Below, in pieces: positions 16,381-25,570 of a stretch of DNA of 64,000 bases; positions within the stretch are counted from its first letter, which is position 1, and every line of letters starts with the position of its first letter. Source of the DNA: Flavobacteriales bacterium. GTDB taxonomy: Bacteria; Bacteroidota; Bacteroidia; Flavobacteriales; Flavobacteriaceae. Location of the stretch: positions 62,001 through 126,000 of the forward strand of contig JAGXRF010000097.1 in the NCBI GenBank assembly GCA_018335925.1, written 5' to 3'. Under the pieces are notes generated by a model. That model saw only the letters and a list, made by a program, of their open reading frames with translations. It did not search any database and had not been told where the DNA came from. A program made the translations under genes and the position numbers.

Positions 16381-16416
16381 AAAAAACAATACTCTTTTGG
16401 CAAAAGTATTGTTTTT
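16381..16416 (-). terminator. Terminator of the DUF3127 gene
   Basis: AAAAACAATACT..AGTATTGTTTTT stem with a further TTTTGGCAAAA inner pairing. It is a strong intrinsic terminator on the minus strand that ends immediately before the aat start codon. Confidence 0.8.
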
Positions 16417-16447
16417 AGTAAGGTTTACGAACGAATAATCGTTAAAA

Positions 16448-16831
16448 TTAAAACGGTAAATCGTCGTGTTCTGCTTCGTTAAAATTGGTTGCTGGCTCAA
16501 AAGGAGCAGTAGGTGCTTGCATTGGTGGAGGTACTGCACCAACAGGAGCTGATTGATTGACTTTTTCAATTCTCCATCCTTGGATGTCGTTAAAATACTT
16601 TGCTTCACCTTGTGGATTGATCCACTCTCTTCCTCTTAAGTTAATAGATACTTTAACTTGATCTCCTACTTGGTAGCTATTTAACAAATCGCATTTGTCT
16701 TGCACAAAACTAATTAAAATATGTTGTGGATATTGCTCTTCGGTAGTCACTACCAATTCTCTTTTTCTAAATCCATTGCCACCAACTTCTTTGGTTGGTT
16801 CAATTACTCTAACTTTTCCTAAAACTTCCAT
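16448..16831 (-). CDS. DUF3127 domain-containing protein (SSB-like)
   Basis: 127 aa, cytoplasmic. The N-terminal 95 residues form the DUF3127 domain, predicted OB-fold, with GREWINPQGEAKYFNDIQGWRIEK near its end. A Pro/Ala linker follows, and the acidic tail ends DDLPF, the same kind of tip that SSB uses to dock partner proteins. A single-stranded nucleic acid binding role is therefore likely but inferred. It is encoded 19 bp downstream of the flavin reductase gene and probably co-transcribed with it. Confidence 0.85.
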   Translation of the reverse strand: MEVLGKVRVIEPTKEVGGNGFRKRELVVTTEEQYPQHILISFVQDKCDLLNSYQVGDQVKVSINLRGREWINPQGEAKYFNDIQGWRIEKVNQSAPVGAVPPPMQAPTAPFEPATNFNEAEHDDLPF

Positions 16832-16850
16832 AGTATGCTTAATTAATTGG

Positions 16851-17732
16851 TTACGAAACTCGTGGTGCTAAAAGTACTTTCCATGCACTTTCTGCATCTT
16901 GTTGTTGCAAATAGTTTTTGGCTACTTGCCATACTTTTTGCTCTTCTCCAGAACTTAAAGCAGCTTTTACTGCAATATTATCTTTTACAAATATAGCAAT
17001 TTCTTCTGCTGATGGAAACTGTTCTACGTTGCCTAACAAACCCAAATCATTCCCATCAAAATAACCACTTTGCTTGATTTTTCCCGGAATTTGATCTACT
17101 CCCATCCCAAGTGTAGTTAATGGCTTGGGTATTTCGAACAATCCTTGGTTGGCTCTGGAATACCAATTGCCTCCCATCCTGGATACCAAATCAATTTTAT
17201 GCTGGTCGATGGTTCCATTTTCAGCTAATACTTCCTCTGCTATATGCATTTTAACTACTTCACAAATCACCAAATTCCCTGCCCCTCCTTGTTCTCCTAA
17301 TGCAATAATTTCATTTACCTTACATTCCATTTGTACTGGGCTCTCCTTCACTCTAAACGGACGAACCAAATCTGAGGGCAACATGGTTAAGCCTGCTTTT
17401 TCAAATTCGTTTACCCCATCCGGATATTCGGTACTTGACAAACTCATTTGTTGTACAATATCGTAATTCACCACATTAATCACCACTTCTTTGGTGTTTT
17501 GACAATTGATCAAGGTGTGCTTGATGGTATTGTCGCGAACCCTTCTTGCTGGCGAAAACACCACAATTGGTGGATTGGCACTAAACACGTTAAAAAAGCT
17601 GAAAGGAGACAAATTTGGAATGCCATTCTCGTCAACAGTACTTGCAAAAGCAATTGGTCGAGGGCCAATGGCAGACTGCAAATATCCTTGCATTTGAACA
17701 GTGGTAATATCTTGTGGAAGGAAACTTTTCAT
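16851..17732 (-). CDS. Flavin reductase family protein (FMN-binding split barrel)
   Basis: 293 aa. The N-terminal 190 residues match the flavin reductase-like split barrel: GPRPIAFASTVDENGIPNLSPFSFFNVFSANPP is the FMN-binding core. The C-terminal 100 residues form an extension typical of the longer Bacteroidota version. It binds FMN and may reduce flavins or act on an unknown substrate; the real partner is unknown. No signal peptide. First gene of a likely unit with DUF3127. Confidence 0.88.
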   Translation of the reverse strand: MKSFLPQDITTVQMQGYLQSAIGPRPIAFASTVDENGIPNLSPFSFFNVFSANPPIVVFSPARRVRDNTIKHTLINCQNTKEVVINVVNYDIVQQMSLSSTEYPDGVNEFEKAGLTMLPSDLVRPFRVKESPVQMECKVNEIIALGEQGGAGNLVICEVVKMHIAEEVLAENGTIDQHKIDLVSRMGGNWYSRANQGLFEIPKPLTTLGMGVDQIPGKIKQSGYFDGNDLGLLGNVEQFPSAEEIAIFVKDNIAVKAALSSGEEQKVWQVAKNYLQQQDAESAWKVLLAPRVS

Positions 17733-17872
17733 GTTATTTGTAAAAAACCAATTATGTACAAAGATACTTATCCGAAATAGTAAACGACAAAAAAAAGCCT
17801 AAAAATGCAATGCCAAAATAGATCCATTATTAGTTAAATTTTGCATCTTTACGAATCGAATTTTATTCTTTC

Positions 17873-19024
17873 ATGAAGTTTACAACCAATCATACTGCTA
17901 CCAGAGGTTTACTTTTAGGTTTGTCCTTATTGGTGGTATCATTGATTTTATGGAATACCTATCAATTTTTTCAAGTTTTTAAACAAGAAGAACGATTAAA
18001 AATGGAGCTTTGGGCCAAAGCACAAACTACCATTGAAAATGCAGATTTAGAAACAGAAGACATCGATTTACCTTTAGAAATTATCAAAAACAACACTTCC
18101 ATTCCTTTGGTTTTGACCAACGAAAACAAAGAGATTTTAAATTACAGTAACGTAGCACCAGAAGTGGCACAAGACAGTTTGCAACTTCAAAAATTTTTAA
18201 AGAAAATTAGTGCCGAAAACCCTCCTATTCGGTTTGTAGTTTCCGAGCAAAATGTGCAGTATTTATACTACGGGAATTCTCCCTTGATCCAAAAATTAAA
18301 GTACTATCCGATTGCTTTATTGTCCATTATCCTATTGTTTATTTTACTGATTTACAATTATTACAATACCACTAAAATTGCAGGTCAAAACCGATTGTGG
18401 GCTGGGATGGCCAAAGAAACAGCACATCAAATAGGCACTCCATTATCTTCGTTAATTGGATGGTTAGAAATATTAAAACAGGAAAATATTGAGGCATCTA
18501 CTGTTGAAGAGATCGAAAAAGACATTACTCGATTGCAAGTTATTGCCGATCGTTTTTCAAAAATTGGTTCAGAACCAACTTTAGAGAAAATAGACTTGGT
18601 AGCAAGCACCAAAGAAACCATTGATTATTTGCAACCACGACTTTCTAAACAAGTACAATTAATCACCAACTTCCCAAATGAAACTTTGTGGGTAGCTATT
18701 AATCCGGCTTTGCATAGCTGGACCATGGAAAATTTATACAAGAATGCCGTTGATGCCATGAGAGGCAAAGGCACCTTGCAGGTGGATGTACACTTACAGG
18801 AAAAAATGGTACAGATTTTTGTAAGCGACACCGGAAAAGGAATTCCGAAAAATCAATTTAAACAAATTTTTGACCCTGGTTTTACCACCAAAAAAAGAGG
18901 ATGGGGACTAGGTTTATCGCTTACCAAAAGAATAGTAGAAACCTACCACAAAGGTAAAATACGGGTGTACCAATCGGAAGTAAACAAAGGGACTACTATG
19001 TTATTGGAATTGCCTTTGGCTTAG
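17873..19024 (+). CDS. Sensor histidine kinase, two TM helices
   Basis: 383 aa. TM helices lie at about 12-33 and 144-164 and enclose a short periplasmic sensor. The phosphorylation box is KETAHQIGTPLSSL with His185. The HATPase domain (about 270-380) has the N-box NLYKNAVDAM and G-boxes DTGKGIP and GWGLGLSLTKR. No response regulator is adjacent, so it is an orphan kinase. Its 3' end overlaps the end of rluB by 4 bp on the opposite strand. Confidence 0.93.
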   Translation: MKFTTNHTATRGLLLGLSLLVVSLILWNTYQFFQVFKQEERLKMELWAKAQTTIENADLETEDIDLPLEIIKNNTSIPLVLTNENKEILNYSNVAPEVAQDSLQLQKFLKKISAENPPIRFVVSEQNVQYLYYGNSPLIQKLKYYPIALLSIILLFILLIYNYYNTTKIAGQNRLWAGMAKETAHQIGTPLSSLIGWLEILKQENIEASTVEEIEKDITRLQVIADRFSKIGSEPTLEKIDLVASTKETIDYLQPRLSKQVQLITNFPNETLWVAINPALHSWTMENLYKNAVDAMRGKGTLQVDVHLQEKMVQIFVSDTGKGIPKNQFKQIFDPGFTTKKRGWGLGLSLTKRIVETYHKGKIRVYQSEVNKGTTMLLELPLA

Positions 19025-19866
19025 ATATTCTTCAAATTAATAATCTCTTGCTTGGTTAACAACCTCCAGTTTCCTCTTGGTAAATTCTTTTTGGTAAGTC
19101 CGGCAAAAGAAACTCGATCTACTTTGATTACTTTATAGCCAAACTTTTCGAAAATACTTTTTACCACTCCTACATTTGCTGTACGTAATTTGATGCCTAC
19201 TTCGGTATGAGGTTCGGATTCGATGTAGCTTACTTCATCTACACTTAAACGATGTTCGTCAAATTGAACTCCTTTTGAAATTTTCTCTAAATCCACTGGT
19301 TTTAAAGCTTTTTCTAAAGATACTTGGTATATTTTTGGCGAAGTTTGGTGTGATCTGGAGAACTTTTCAATCATTTCTTGGTCGTTGGTAAACAACAACA
19401 ACCCAACGGTTTGGGCATCCATTCTACCAATTGGTTGCACAGCTGCCGTGGTAGCAGATTTGATCAAGTGAAACACATTTTTTTCGCTATGTGGGTTTTT
19501 GGTAGAAGTGCTAAAATTTTTTGGTTTATTAAGTAAGATGTATACTTTCTCTCCCGGCTGAATTACTCTTCCATCAAAGGTAACCACATCGGTTTTTTTT
19601 ACTTTAAAGCCCATTTCGGTTACAGGTTGCCCGTTTACATGCACTACTCCGGATTGGATGTAAATATCTGCTTCTTTTCGAGTACACAAACCTGCATTAG
19701 ACAAGTATTTGTTTAATCGAACTTCCTCTGGCTCTAAAGTAGTTACTACTGGTTTTGGAGCAAATTTTCGGATAGGGGCATTGCCTCTGGTAAAGCTGGT
19801 TTTACGAAATCCTCCTTGTCTGCCTGAACCTTTATTGTCTTTGGAATCTCCTTGATGTCTTGCCAT
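19021..19866 (-). CDS. rluB: Pseudouridine synthase, RsuA/RluB/RluE/RluF family
   Basis: 281 aa. The N-terminal about 45 residues are basic and disordered, followed by an S4 RNA-binding domain (about 48-100, LNKYLSNAGLCTRKEAD). The catalytic domain has PIGRMDAQTVGLLLFTND; its Asp is the nucleophile of the GR.D..T.GLLL.TND motif (Met replaces Leu). KPKNFSTSTKNP is the usual KP-G-ST loop in diverged form. The RluB assignment (23S rRNA position 2605) is by family similarity; RsuA-type specificity cannot be excluded. Downstream of pheS on the same strand. Confidence 0.88.
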   Translation of the reverse strand: MARHQGDSKDNKGSGRQGGFRKTSFTRGNAPIRKFAPKPVVTTLEPEEVRLNKYLSNAGLCTRKEADIYIQSGVVHVNGQPVTEMGFKVKKTDVVTFDGRVIQPGEKVYILLNKPKNFSTSTKNPHSEKNVFHLIKSATTAAVQPIGRMDAQTVGLLLFTNDQEMIEKFSRSHQTSPKIYQVSLEKALKPVDLEKISKGVQFDEHRLSVDEVSYIESEPHTEVGIKLRTANVGVVKSIFEKFGYKVIKVDRVSFAGLTKKNLPRGNWRLLTKQEIINLKNI

Positions 19867-19899
19867 AATGTTTGGTACTTTTTTAATGATTGTAATTTG

Positions 19900-20008
19900 G
19901 TAACCCTGTAACCGCAGCCCGGCCTGAGTGGAGCTCTTTTTTTATATTGCTTTGGATGTTGCCTTGGCAAAATAAAAAAAAGCGGGAACGGAGGACGGAT
20001 TAGCTGCC
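19900..20008. ncRNA. Candidate structured RNA element between pheS and rluB
   Basis: This gap holds a complex inverted structure. Outer arms are GCAGC (about 19915) and GCTGC (about 20004). GC-rich inner flanks follow (CCCGGCCTGAGTGGAGCTC and AGCGGGAACGGAGGACGG), then a poly-T/poly-A stem and a small loop with GCCTTGGC. GC content is far above the neighbourhood and both flanks look constrained. It recalls recurrent structured elements in flavobacterial genomes, possibly the Flavo-1 RNA motif, but I cannot verify which. Strand is not certain; it lies in the pheS-rluB direction. Confidence 0.5.
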
Positions 20009-20019
20009 CAAAAAATGAT

Positions 20020-21039
20020 TTATATATTGGCCTTAAATTGTTCTAAAAACCTCACATCGTTTTCAAAAAACAAACGAATGTCTCCTATTTGATACAACAG
20101 CATGGCCATTCGTTCAATTCCCATTCCGAATGCAAATCCGGAAAACTCATCAGGTGAAATATCGCAATTTTTTAATACGTTTGGGTCTACCATGCCACAC
20201 CCCATGATTTCTAGCCAACCGGTTCCTTTGGTAATTCGGTAATCGGTTTCGGTTTTCAACCCCCAATAAATATCTACTTCAGCACTTGGTTCGGTAAACG
20301 GAAAATAAGACGGACGTAATCTGATTTTTGATTTTCCGAACATTTCTTTGGTAAAGTATAAAAGAGTTTGCTTTAAATCGGCAAACGAAACTCCTTTGTC
20401 TATATACAAACCTTCTACTTGATGAAATATACAGTGCGAACGAGAGGAAATGGCCTCATTTCGAAAAACTCTACCCGGTGAAATGGTTCTGATTGGTGGT
20501 TTGTTGCCTTCCATGTATCGAACTTGTACCGATGAAGTATGGGTTCGCAACAACATATCAGGGTTGGTTTGCAAGTAAAAAGTATCTTGCATATCACGAG
20601 CCGGATGGTATTCCGGTAAATTTAATGCAGTAAAATTGTGCCAATCGTCTTCCATTTCCGGGCCTTCGGACACATTGAAACCGATAGAAGAAAAGATTTC
20701 TAATACTCGGTTTTTTACAATCGATATCGGGTGACGTGCCCCTAACGGAAATGAGGTTCCCGGACGAGTCAAATCACCAAACAACAGATGTTCGCTTTCT
20801 TTAGAATCTAAAATTTCTTGCTGTTCTTTAACCTTTTCTTCCGCTGCTTTTTTCAGTTGGTTGATTACTTGGCCAAAGGTTTTCTTTTCCTCATTCGGAA
20901 CGGTTTTAAAATGATCAAAATAACCATTCAACAACCCTTTTTTACCAAGATACTGAATGCGAAACTCTTCTAATTGCTCTTTATTGTTTGCTTGAAATGC
21001 TTGTACTTGAGCTATTTGCTCTTGAATCTTTTCTATCAT
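20020..21039 (-). CDS. pheS: Phenylalanine--tRNA ligase alpha subunit
   Basis: 339 aa class II synthetase subunit. The N-terminal coiled coil (about 1-95) is the tRNA-binding arm. The catalytic core has HPISIVKNRV, HNFTALNLPEYHPARDMQDTFY, the motif-2 region ISPGRVFRNEAISSRSHCIFHQVEG, and motif 3 FAFGMGIERMAMLLY. It is complete and of normal length. pheT is not adjacent, which is common in Bacteroidota. Confidence 0.97.
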   Translation of the reverse strand: MIEKIQEQIAQVQAFQANNKEQLEEFRIQYLGKKGLLNGYFDHFKTVPNEEKKTFGQVINQLKKAAEEKVKEQQEILDSKESEHLLFGDLTRPGTSFPLGARHPISIVKNRVLEIFSSIGFNVSEGPEMEDDWHNFTALNLPEYHPARDMQDTFYLQTNPDMLLRTHTSSVQVRYMEGNKPPIRTISPGRVFRNEAISSRSHCIFHQVEGLYIDKGVSFADLKQTLLYFTKEMFGKSKIRLRPSYFPFTEPSAEVDIYWGLKTETDYRITKGTGWLEIMGCGMVDPNVLKNCDISPDEFSGFAFGMGIERMAMLLYQIGDIRLFFENDVRFLEQFKANI

Positions 21040-21310
21040 AAATAATTCCCATCAATATTTTGCAAATATAGTGAAAAGGTGGGAAGGAATTTTTATCCTT
21101 ATTAAAATGTGTTTTTATATAGCAATAGGATCATACCCAAATTCATCGATAGAAATTCAATTGATGAAAAGTTTCCATTTTAGTAAATTTTTATCCGGGT
21201 TAACCTCAACAAAATCGAGGATTTTTAAAGACACTTTGGGCAAACTACAAAATTGTATAATTTAGGTTAAATGCTTTAAAAACTTTATCTTTGAATAAAG
21301 ATTTCAAAAG

Positions 21311-21778
21311 ATGAAGAAAGATAGAATATATATTGACACATCTATAGTTGGAGGCTTTTTTGATGATGAGTTTGAATCAGAAACAAAGTTGCTTTTCAAA
21401 AGACTTGAAAATAATGAAGTGATTTTTGTTGTTTCAGATTTATTAGAAGTTGAGTTGGAAAGGGCTCCAGAGAGAGTTAAAAATTTACTCAATCAATTTC
21501 CTGATGCTTTTTTTGAAAGAGTAACACTTACTTTAGAAGCTAAAGAATTAGGAGAATTGTATGTGAAAGAAAATGTGGTTGGAAAAACAAGTATGGAAGA
21601 TTGTTATCATATTGCAATGGCAACAATAAACAATGTGGATGTACTAGCAAGTTGGAATTTTAAACATATCGTAAACTATACAAGAATTAAAGGGTATAAT
21701 GCCGTTAATTTAAAAAGTGGTTACAATTTATTAGAAATACGAAATCCTAAAGATTTAATTGAATATGAAAACGAATAA
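21311..21778 (+). CDS. PIN domain protein, putative ribonuclease toxin
   Basis: 155 aa. PIN fold residues are visible: Asp9 in IYIDTSIVGG, an acidic helix with Glu46/Glu50, Asp97 in TSMEDCYHIAMA, and the closing strand VDVLASWNFKHI. Proteins of this type usually act as RNases, often toxins of toxin-antitoxin pairs. The small gene at 21765-21929 overlaps its end by 14 bp and is the likely partner. A -7-like TATCTTTG lies at 21286-21293. The 270-bp gap upstream holds no other gene. Confidence 0.82.
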   Translation: MKKDRIYIDTSIVGGFFDDEFESETKLLFKRLENNEVIFVVSDLLEVELERAPERVKNLLNQFPDAFFERVTLTLEAKELGELYVKENVVGKTSMEDCYHIAMATINNVDVLASWNFKHIVNYTRIKGYNAVNLKSGYNLLEIRNPKDLIEYENE

Positions 21779-21929
21779 ACCTAAAAAGAAAGAATTTGAT
21801 GCTGTTAAAATGATGCGTGAAATTAGAGAAAAAATTAATTCCGAGACTCAAGGAATGACTTTTGAGCAATTACGTAGCTATATAGACACAAAATTAGCCA
21901 ATAAATCAAAGCTAATTGGACAGAAATGA
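21765..21929 (+). CDS. Small protein, putative antitoxin partner of the PIN protein
   Basis: 54 aa from ATG 21765 to TGA 21927-21929, overlapping the PIN gene by 14 bp in another frame. The sequence is charged and helical: a Lys-rich start, then FDAVKMMREIREKIN and MTFEQLRSYIDTKL. Short helical proteins with an (R)EIR(D/E)KI segment commonly accompany PIN toxins in Bacteroidota, as far as I recall. The order toxin then antitoxin is the reverse of the usual. Overlap implies translational coupling. Confidence 0.6.
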   Translation: MKTNKPKKKEFDAVKMMREIREKINSETQGMTFEQLRSYIDTKLANKSKLIGQK

Positions 21930-21933
21930 TTGC

Positions 21934-21960
21934 AAGATCAATTATGCAAGATCTTTGTTT
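21934..21960 (+). terminator. Possible terminator of the PIN pair
   Basis: AAGATC/GATCTT 6-bp stem followed by TTGTTTTTT just after the small partner gene. Weak stem but good T-run. Confidence 0.45.
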
Positions 21961-21984
21961 TTTCTCCTAGTTAAATAAAAAAAT

Positions 21985-22347
21985 TTAACTAAATGGATAA
22001 AAAGCATCTTCTAAATAATCTAATTGTGGTGTTTGCTGATCGATGTAAATGGCTGCAATGTCAAATCGCACCTGCACATCCAAATCGTTTTCCGTTACAT
22101 AAGCATCGATGGCTGCTACCAATAATTTGATCTTTTTTTTGGTTACAAAATCTTGTGGTAATCCAAAATCTAATCGAGATCGTGTTTTCACTTCTACCAC
22201 AGCCAAAGTATTGTTTTTTATTGCAATGATATCAATTTCTGCTTTTTGCCATCGCCAGTTTTTCTCTAAAATCTCATAACCTTGCTCTTCTAAATAGGCA
22301 ATGGCATATGCTTCGCCAAATTTTCCGGTTTCGTTATGCTGGGCCAT
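21985..22347 (-). CDS. YraN family protein (UPF0102), endonuclease-like
   Basis: 120 aa. The restriction-endonuclease-like core motif is clear: GEAYAIAYLEEQGYEIL, then AEIDIIAIKNNTLAVVEVKTR, where Asp and Glu-x-Lys form the presumed metal site. The family is conserved across bacteria, often near ribosomal or DNA-processing genes; its biological role is not settled. Length is typical. Confidence 0.92.
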   Translation of the reverse strand: MAQHNETGKFGEAYAIAYLEEQGYEILEKNWRWQKAEIDIIAIKNNTLAVVEVKTRSRLDFGLPQDFVTKKKIKLLVAAIDAYVTENDLDVQVRFDIAAIYIDQQTPQLDYLEDAFYPFS

Positions 22348-22437
22348 TGGTGGTAGGGTTATATTTTTTTGTTTAAAGTTTAAAGTTTATTAATGTTAGG
22401 AGAAGGGTATGCAAAACAATTGTTTATGGTGCTTCTT

Positions 22438-23427
22438 TCATTCAAAAACTAACTTTGTTTTATCTTTATTTACCTCTAAAACTACTTTACTTCCAAAAAT
22501 CAAAGCTCGATTATCAGGTATATGTCCGGCAGGAAAATCAAAAACTAACGGAATTGCATAAGGTTTCATGGCATCTTCAATAATCTCCAACGCATCTTTA
22601 CCCCAGGGAATATCATTATCTTTCATTTTGGTCATGCTTCCAACCACCAAACCTTTGAGTTGTTTGAGCAAGCCTTTGTATTCCAATTGCATCATCATTC
22701 TATCTACATGATATAAATATTCATCCAAATCTTCGATGTATAAAATCAAATCCTCCCCACGCAAATCCATTGGAGTTCCAGCCAAACTGTAGATTAAGGA
22801 TAAATTTCCTCCTACCAAGGTTCCTTGTACTCTACCTACCTTATTTTTGGAATGACTCGGTATTTCATACGATAATTCTTCCCCAAACAAAGCTTTTCGA
22901 AGCGTTTCTTTGGCTTCAGGAGTAGCACGTGGAATATTCACCGTCATGATGCCGTGTATAGATTGGATGCCAAGCGATTGTATTTTTTGGTGTAGCACCG
23001 TAACATCGCTAAAACCTATCAACCATTTCGGATTTTGCTCAAATTTTTCCCAGTTTAAATGCTTTAACAATCGGATAGACCCGTATCCACCTCGGGCACA
23101 CCAAATGGCTTTTACCGAATCATCGTTTAACATGTTTTGCAAATCTTGGGCTCTTTGCTCATCCGTTCCTGCCAATTGGTGGTTATCTAAACCAATAGAA
23201 GATCCTATTTTTAAGTGCAAACCCCATTGTTTAAGTAATTCGGTAGTAGCTTTAAAATCGTCTTGTAAATGCTTACGAGCAGTTGCAACTACTGCAACCG
23301 TATCTCCGGGTTTTAAAATTGAAGGTTTTTTCATGTTTTTTGGCAAATAGGTTTGAGCGAAAACAGTGGATAAAGTCAGACTTAACCAACATATAACCAT
23401 ACACCAATTTCGCAGTTTTGTCTCCAT
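22438..23427 (-). CDS. S66 family LD-carboxypeptidase, with signal peptide
   Basis: 329 aa. The S66 fold is clear: KPGDTVAVVATA, ARGGYGSIRLL, nucleophile Ser140 in IGFSDVT, Glu232 in YIEDLDEYLYH and His302 in AGHIPDNRA, the Ser-Glu-His triad of LdcA. LdcA removes terminal D-Ala from murein tetrapeptides, normally in the cytoplasm. Here an extra 30 residues form a plausible signal peptide (hydrophobic 9-24, FAQ), so the protein may be periplasmic. An internal Met at residue 32 would give the usual cytoplasmic form, so the start is ambiguous. The His-containing loop is intact. Confidence 0.9.
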   Translation of the reverse strand: METKLRNWCMVICWLSLTLSTVFAQTYLPKNMKKPSILKPGDTVAVVATARKHLQDDFKATTELLKQWGLHLKIGSSIGLDNHQLAGTDEQRAQDLQNMLNDDSVKAIWCARGGYGSIRLLKHLNWEKFEQNPKWLIGFSDVTVLHQKIQSLGIQSIHGIMTVNIPRATPEAKETLRKALFGEELSYEIPSHSKNKVGRVQGTLVGGNLSLIYSLAGTPMDLRGEDLILYIEDLDEYLYHVDRMMMQLEYKGLLKQLKGLVVGSMTKMKDNDIPWGKDALEIIEDAMKPYAIPLVFDFPAGHIPDNRALIFGSKVVLEVNKDKTKLVFE

Positions 23428-23484
23428 AAAAACAAAGATACATAATTACAAATGTCAATTGTTTCCTCATTCCTTGGAAAGCCT

Positions 23485-23492
23485 TATTTTTG
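23485..23492 (+). promoter_or_regulatory. -7 element TATTTTTG of metG
   Basis: Exact TAnnTTTG match, with a TTG at 23459-23461 (23-nt spacer). It overlaps a possible TTG start at 23490, which rules that start out and supports the ATG at 23511. Confidence 0.55.
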
Positions 23493-23510
23493 CAAAAATT
23501 TTTTGGCATC

Positions 23511-25568
23511 ATGCAAACACCTAAAAGATACACTGTAACTGCTGCACTCCCATATACCAATGGACCTATTCATATCGGGCACCTTGCTGGGGTTTATGTT
23601 CCTGGAGATATTTACGCACGTTACTTACGTTTGCAAGGAAGAGACGTGATTTACGTTTGCGGAAGTGACGAGCATGGGGTAGCCATTTCGATGAAGGCTC
23701 GTAAAGAAGGGATTACCCCTCAACAAGTGATTGATAAATACCACCATATAATTGAGCAATCGTTTCAGAATTTCGGAATTTCCTTTGATGTATATTCCAG
23801 AACTTCTGCTGCCATTCACCATGAAACCGCTTCGGCATTTTTTAGAAAATTATACGAAGAAGGAAAATTTATTGAGGAAACCAACGAACAATTGTATGAT
23901 GCAGAAGCCAACCAGTTTTTAGCAGATCGATTTGTTACAGGTACTTGCCCGAAATGCGGACATACCGAAGCGTATGGAGACCAATGCGAAAAATGTGGCT
24001 CTTCTTTAAACGCAACCGACTTAATTCAACCAAAATCAACCATTACCGGAAGTACTCCAATTTTAAAGCAAACCAAACATTGGTTTTTGCCATTAGACCA
24101 ATACGATGTTTTTTTAAGAGAATGGATTTTAAAAGGACACCAACACGACTGGAAACCAAATGTATACGGACAAGTAAAATCATGGTTGGAAGATGGCTTG
24201 AAACCAAGAGCGGTTACTCGTGATTTAGATTGGGGAATTGACGTTCCGGTAGAAGGTGCCGAAGGAAAAAAATTATACGTTTGGTTTGATGCACCTATTG
24301 GGTATATTTCTGCAACCAAAGAATGGGCACAAAAAACCGGAAATAACTGGGAGCCTTATTGGAAAGACCAAGATACTAAATTGGTACACTTTATTGGAAA
24401 AGACAATATTGTTTTTCATTGCATCATATTTCCTGCTATGCTGAAAGCAGAAGGAAGTTATATTTTACCGGATAATGTCCCTGCAAATGAATTTTTAAAT
24501 TTAGAAGGCAACAAACTTTCTACCTCTAAAAATTGGGCTGTTTGGTTGCATGAATATTTACAAGATTTTCCCGGACAACAAGACGTGTTGCGTTACTGCT
24601 TAACTGCTACTGCACCGGAGACCAAAGACAACGATTTTACCTGGAAAGATTTCCAAGCTCGTAACAACAACGAATTGGTTGCTGTTTTCGGAAACTTTAT
24701 CAATCGTGTGGCAGTACTTACACAAAAGTATTACCAAGGTGTTGTGCCAACTCCAACAGAATTTACCGAAGTTGACGAAGCAACTCTCACCGAATTAAGA
24801 GCATATCCGGCAGTAATTGCAGATTCTATTGAAAGATACCGCTTTAGAGAAGCCCAACAAGAAATGATGCAAGTTGCCCGACTAGGCAACAAATATTTGG
24901 CAGACGAAGAGCCTTGGAAATTAATTAAAGAAAATCCGGAAAGGGTACAAACCCAAATGTATGTAGCATTGCAAATTGCTGCTGCATTAAGTAGTTTGTG
25001 CGAACCTTTTTTACCACATACTGCTAAAAAATTGCAACTGTTATTAGGATTGACAAAACCTGTTGCATGGAGTGCCGTAGCTGCTGAAAATGCTTTGATT
25101 GCAGCCGGAAGCACCTTAGGAGAAGCTCAGTTATTATTTCAAAAAATAGAAGACGAAACCATTCAAAAACAATTAGACAAATTGGAACAAACCAAACAAG
25201 ACAACCAAGCTCCGGTAGCAAGCATAGCTCCAGCAAAAGAATTGTGTACCTATGAAGATTTCAGTAAAATGGATTTGAGAGTAGGAACCATTATTGCTGC
25301 TGAAAAAATGCCAAAAGCGGATAAATTATTGGTTTTGCAAGTTCAAACTGGTTTAGATACCCGAACTATCGTTTCCGGAATTGCAGAACATTTTACCCCG
25401 GAAGAAGTAGTTGGAAAAAGAGTTACCGTATTGGTAAACTTAGCTCCAAGAAAACTGAGAGGTGTTGAAAGCCAAGGGATGATTTTAATGACTAACGATG
25501 CCAATGGCAAACTGGTTTTTATGCAACCTGCCGCAGAGGATGTAGAAGATGGAGCGGTGATTTCGTAA
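23511..25568 (+). CDS. metG: Methionine--tRNA ligase with C-terminal tRNA-binding domain
   Basis: 685 aa class I synthetase. The HIGH motif is in PIHIGHLAG and the KMSKS equivalent is KLSTSKN. A zinc knuckle has CPKCG and CEKCG, about 16 residues apart. The anticodon-binding helical domain covers about 390-545. After a linker comes a C-terminal EMAP/Trbp111-like domain ([22 protein letters not shown]), about 100 residues, that binds tRNA and dimerises. The ATG at 23511 is preferred over an upstream TTG because the promoter overlaps the latter. Converges with the next gene, 2 bp away. Confidence 0.97.
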   Translation: MQTPKRYTVTAALPYTNGPIHIGHLAGVYVPGDIYARYLRLQGRDVIYVCGSDEHGVAISMKARKEGITPQQVIDKYHHIIEQSFQNFGISFDVYSRTSAAIHHETASAFFRKLYEEGKFIEETNEQLYDAEANQFLADRFVTGTCPKCGHTEAYGDQCEKCGSSLNATDLIQPKSTITGSTPILKQTKHWFLPLDQYDVFLREWILKGHQHDWKPNVYGQVKSWLEDGLKPRAVTRDLDWGIDVPVEGAEGKKLYVWFDAPIGYISATKEWAQKTGNNWEPYWKDQDTKLVHFIGKDNIVFHCIIFPAMLKAEGSYILPDNVPANEFLNLEGNKLSTSKNWAVWLHEYLQDFPGQQDVLRYCLTATAPETKDNDFTWKDFQARNNNELVAVFGNFINRVAVLTQKYYQGVVPTPTEFTEVDEATLTELRAYPAVIADSIERYRFREAQQEMMQVARLGNKYLADEEPWKLIKENPERVQTQMYVALQIAAALSSLCEPFLPHTAKKLQLLLGLTKPVAWSAVAAENALIAAGSTLGEAQLLFQKIEDETIQKQLDKLEQTKQDNQAPVASIAPAKELCTYEDFSKMDLRVGTIIAAEKMPKADKLLVLQVQTGLDTRTIVSGIAEHFTPEEVVGKRVTVLVNLAPRKLRGVESQGMILMTNDANGKLVFMQPAAEDVEDGAVIS

Positions 25569-25570
25569 AT

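Noticed and set aside
19746..19970. 74-aa open frame overlapping the rluB start
   Set aside because: Runs through the GC-rich structured element and the rluB N-terminus in another frame; explained by both.
21071..21265. 64-aa open frame between pheS and the PIN gene
   Set aside because: No signal, motif, plausible context or recognisable codon pattern; taken as non-coding.
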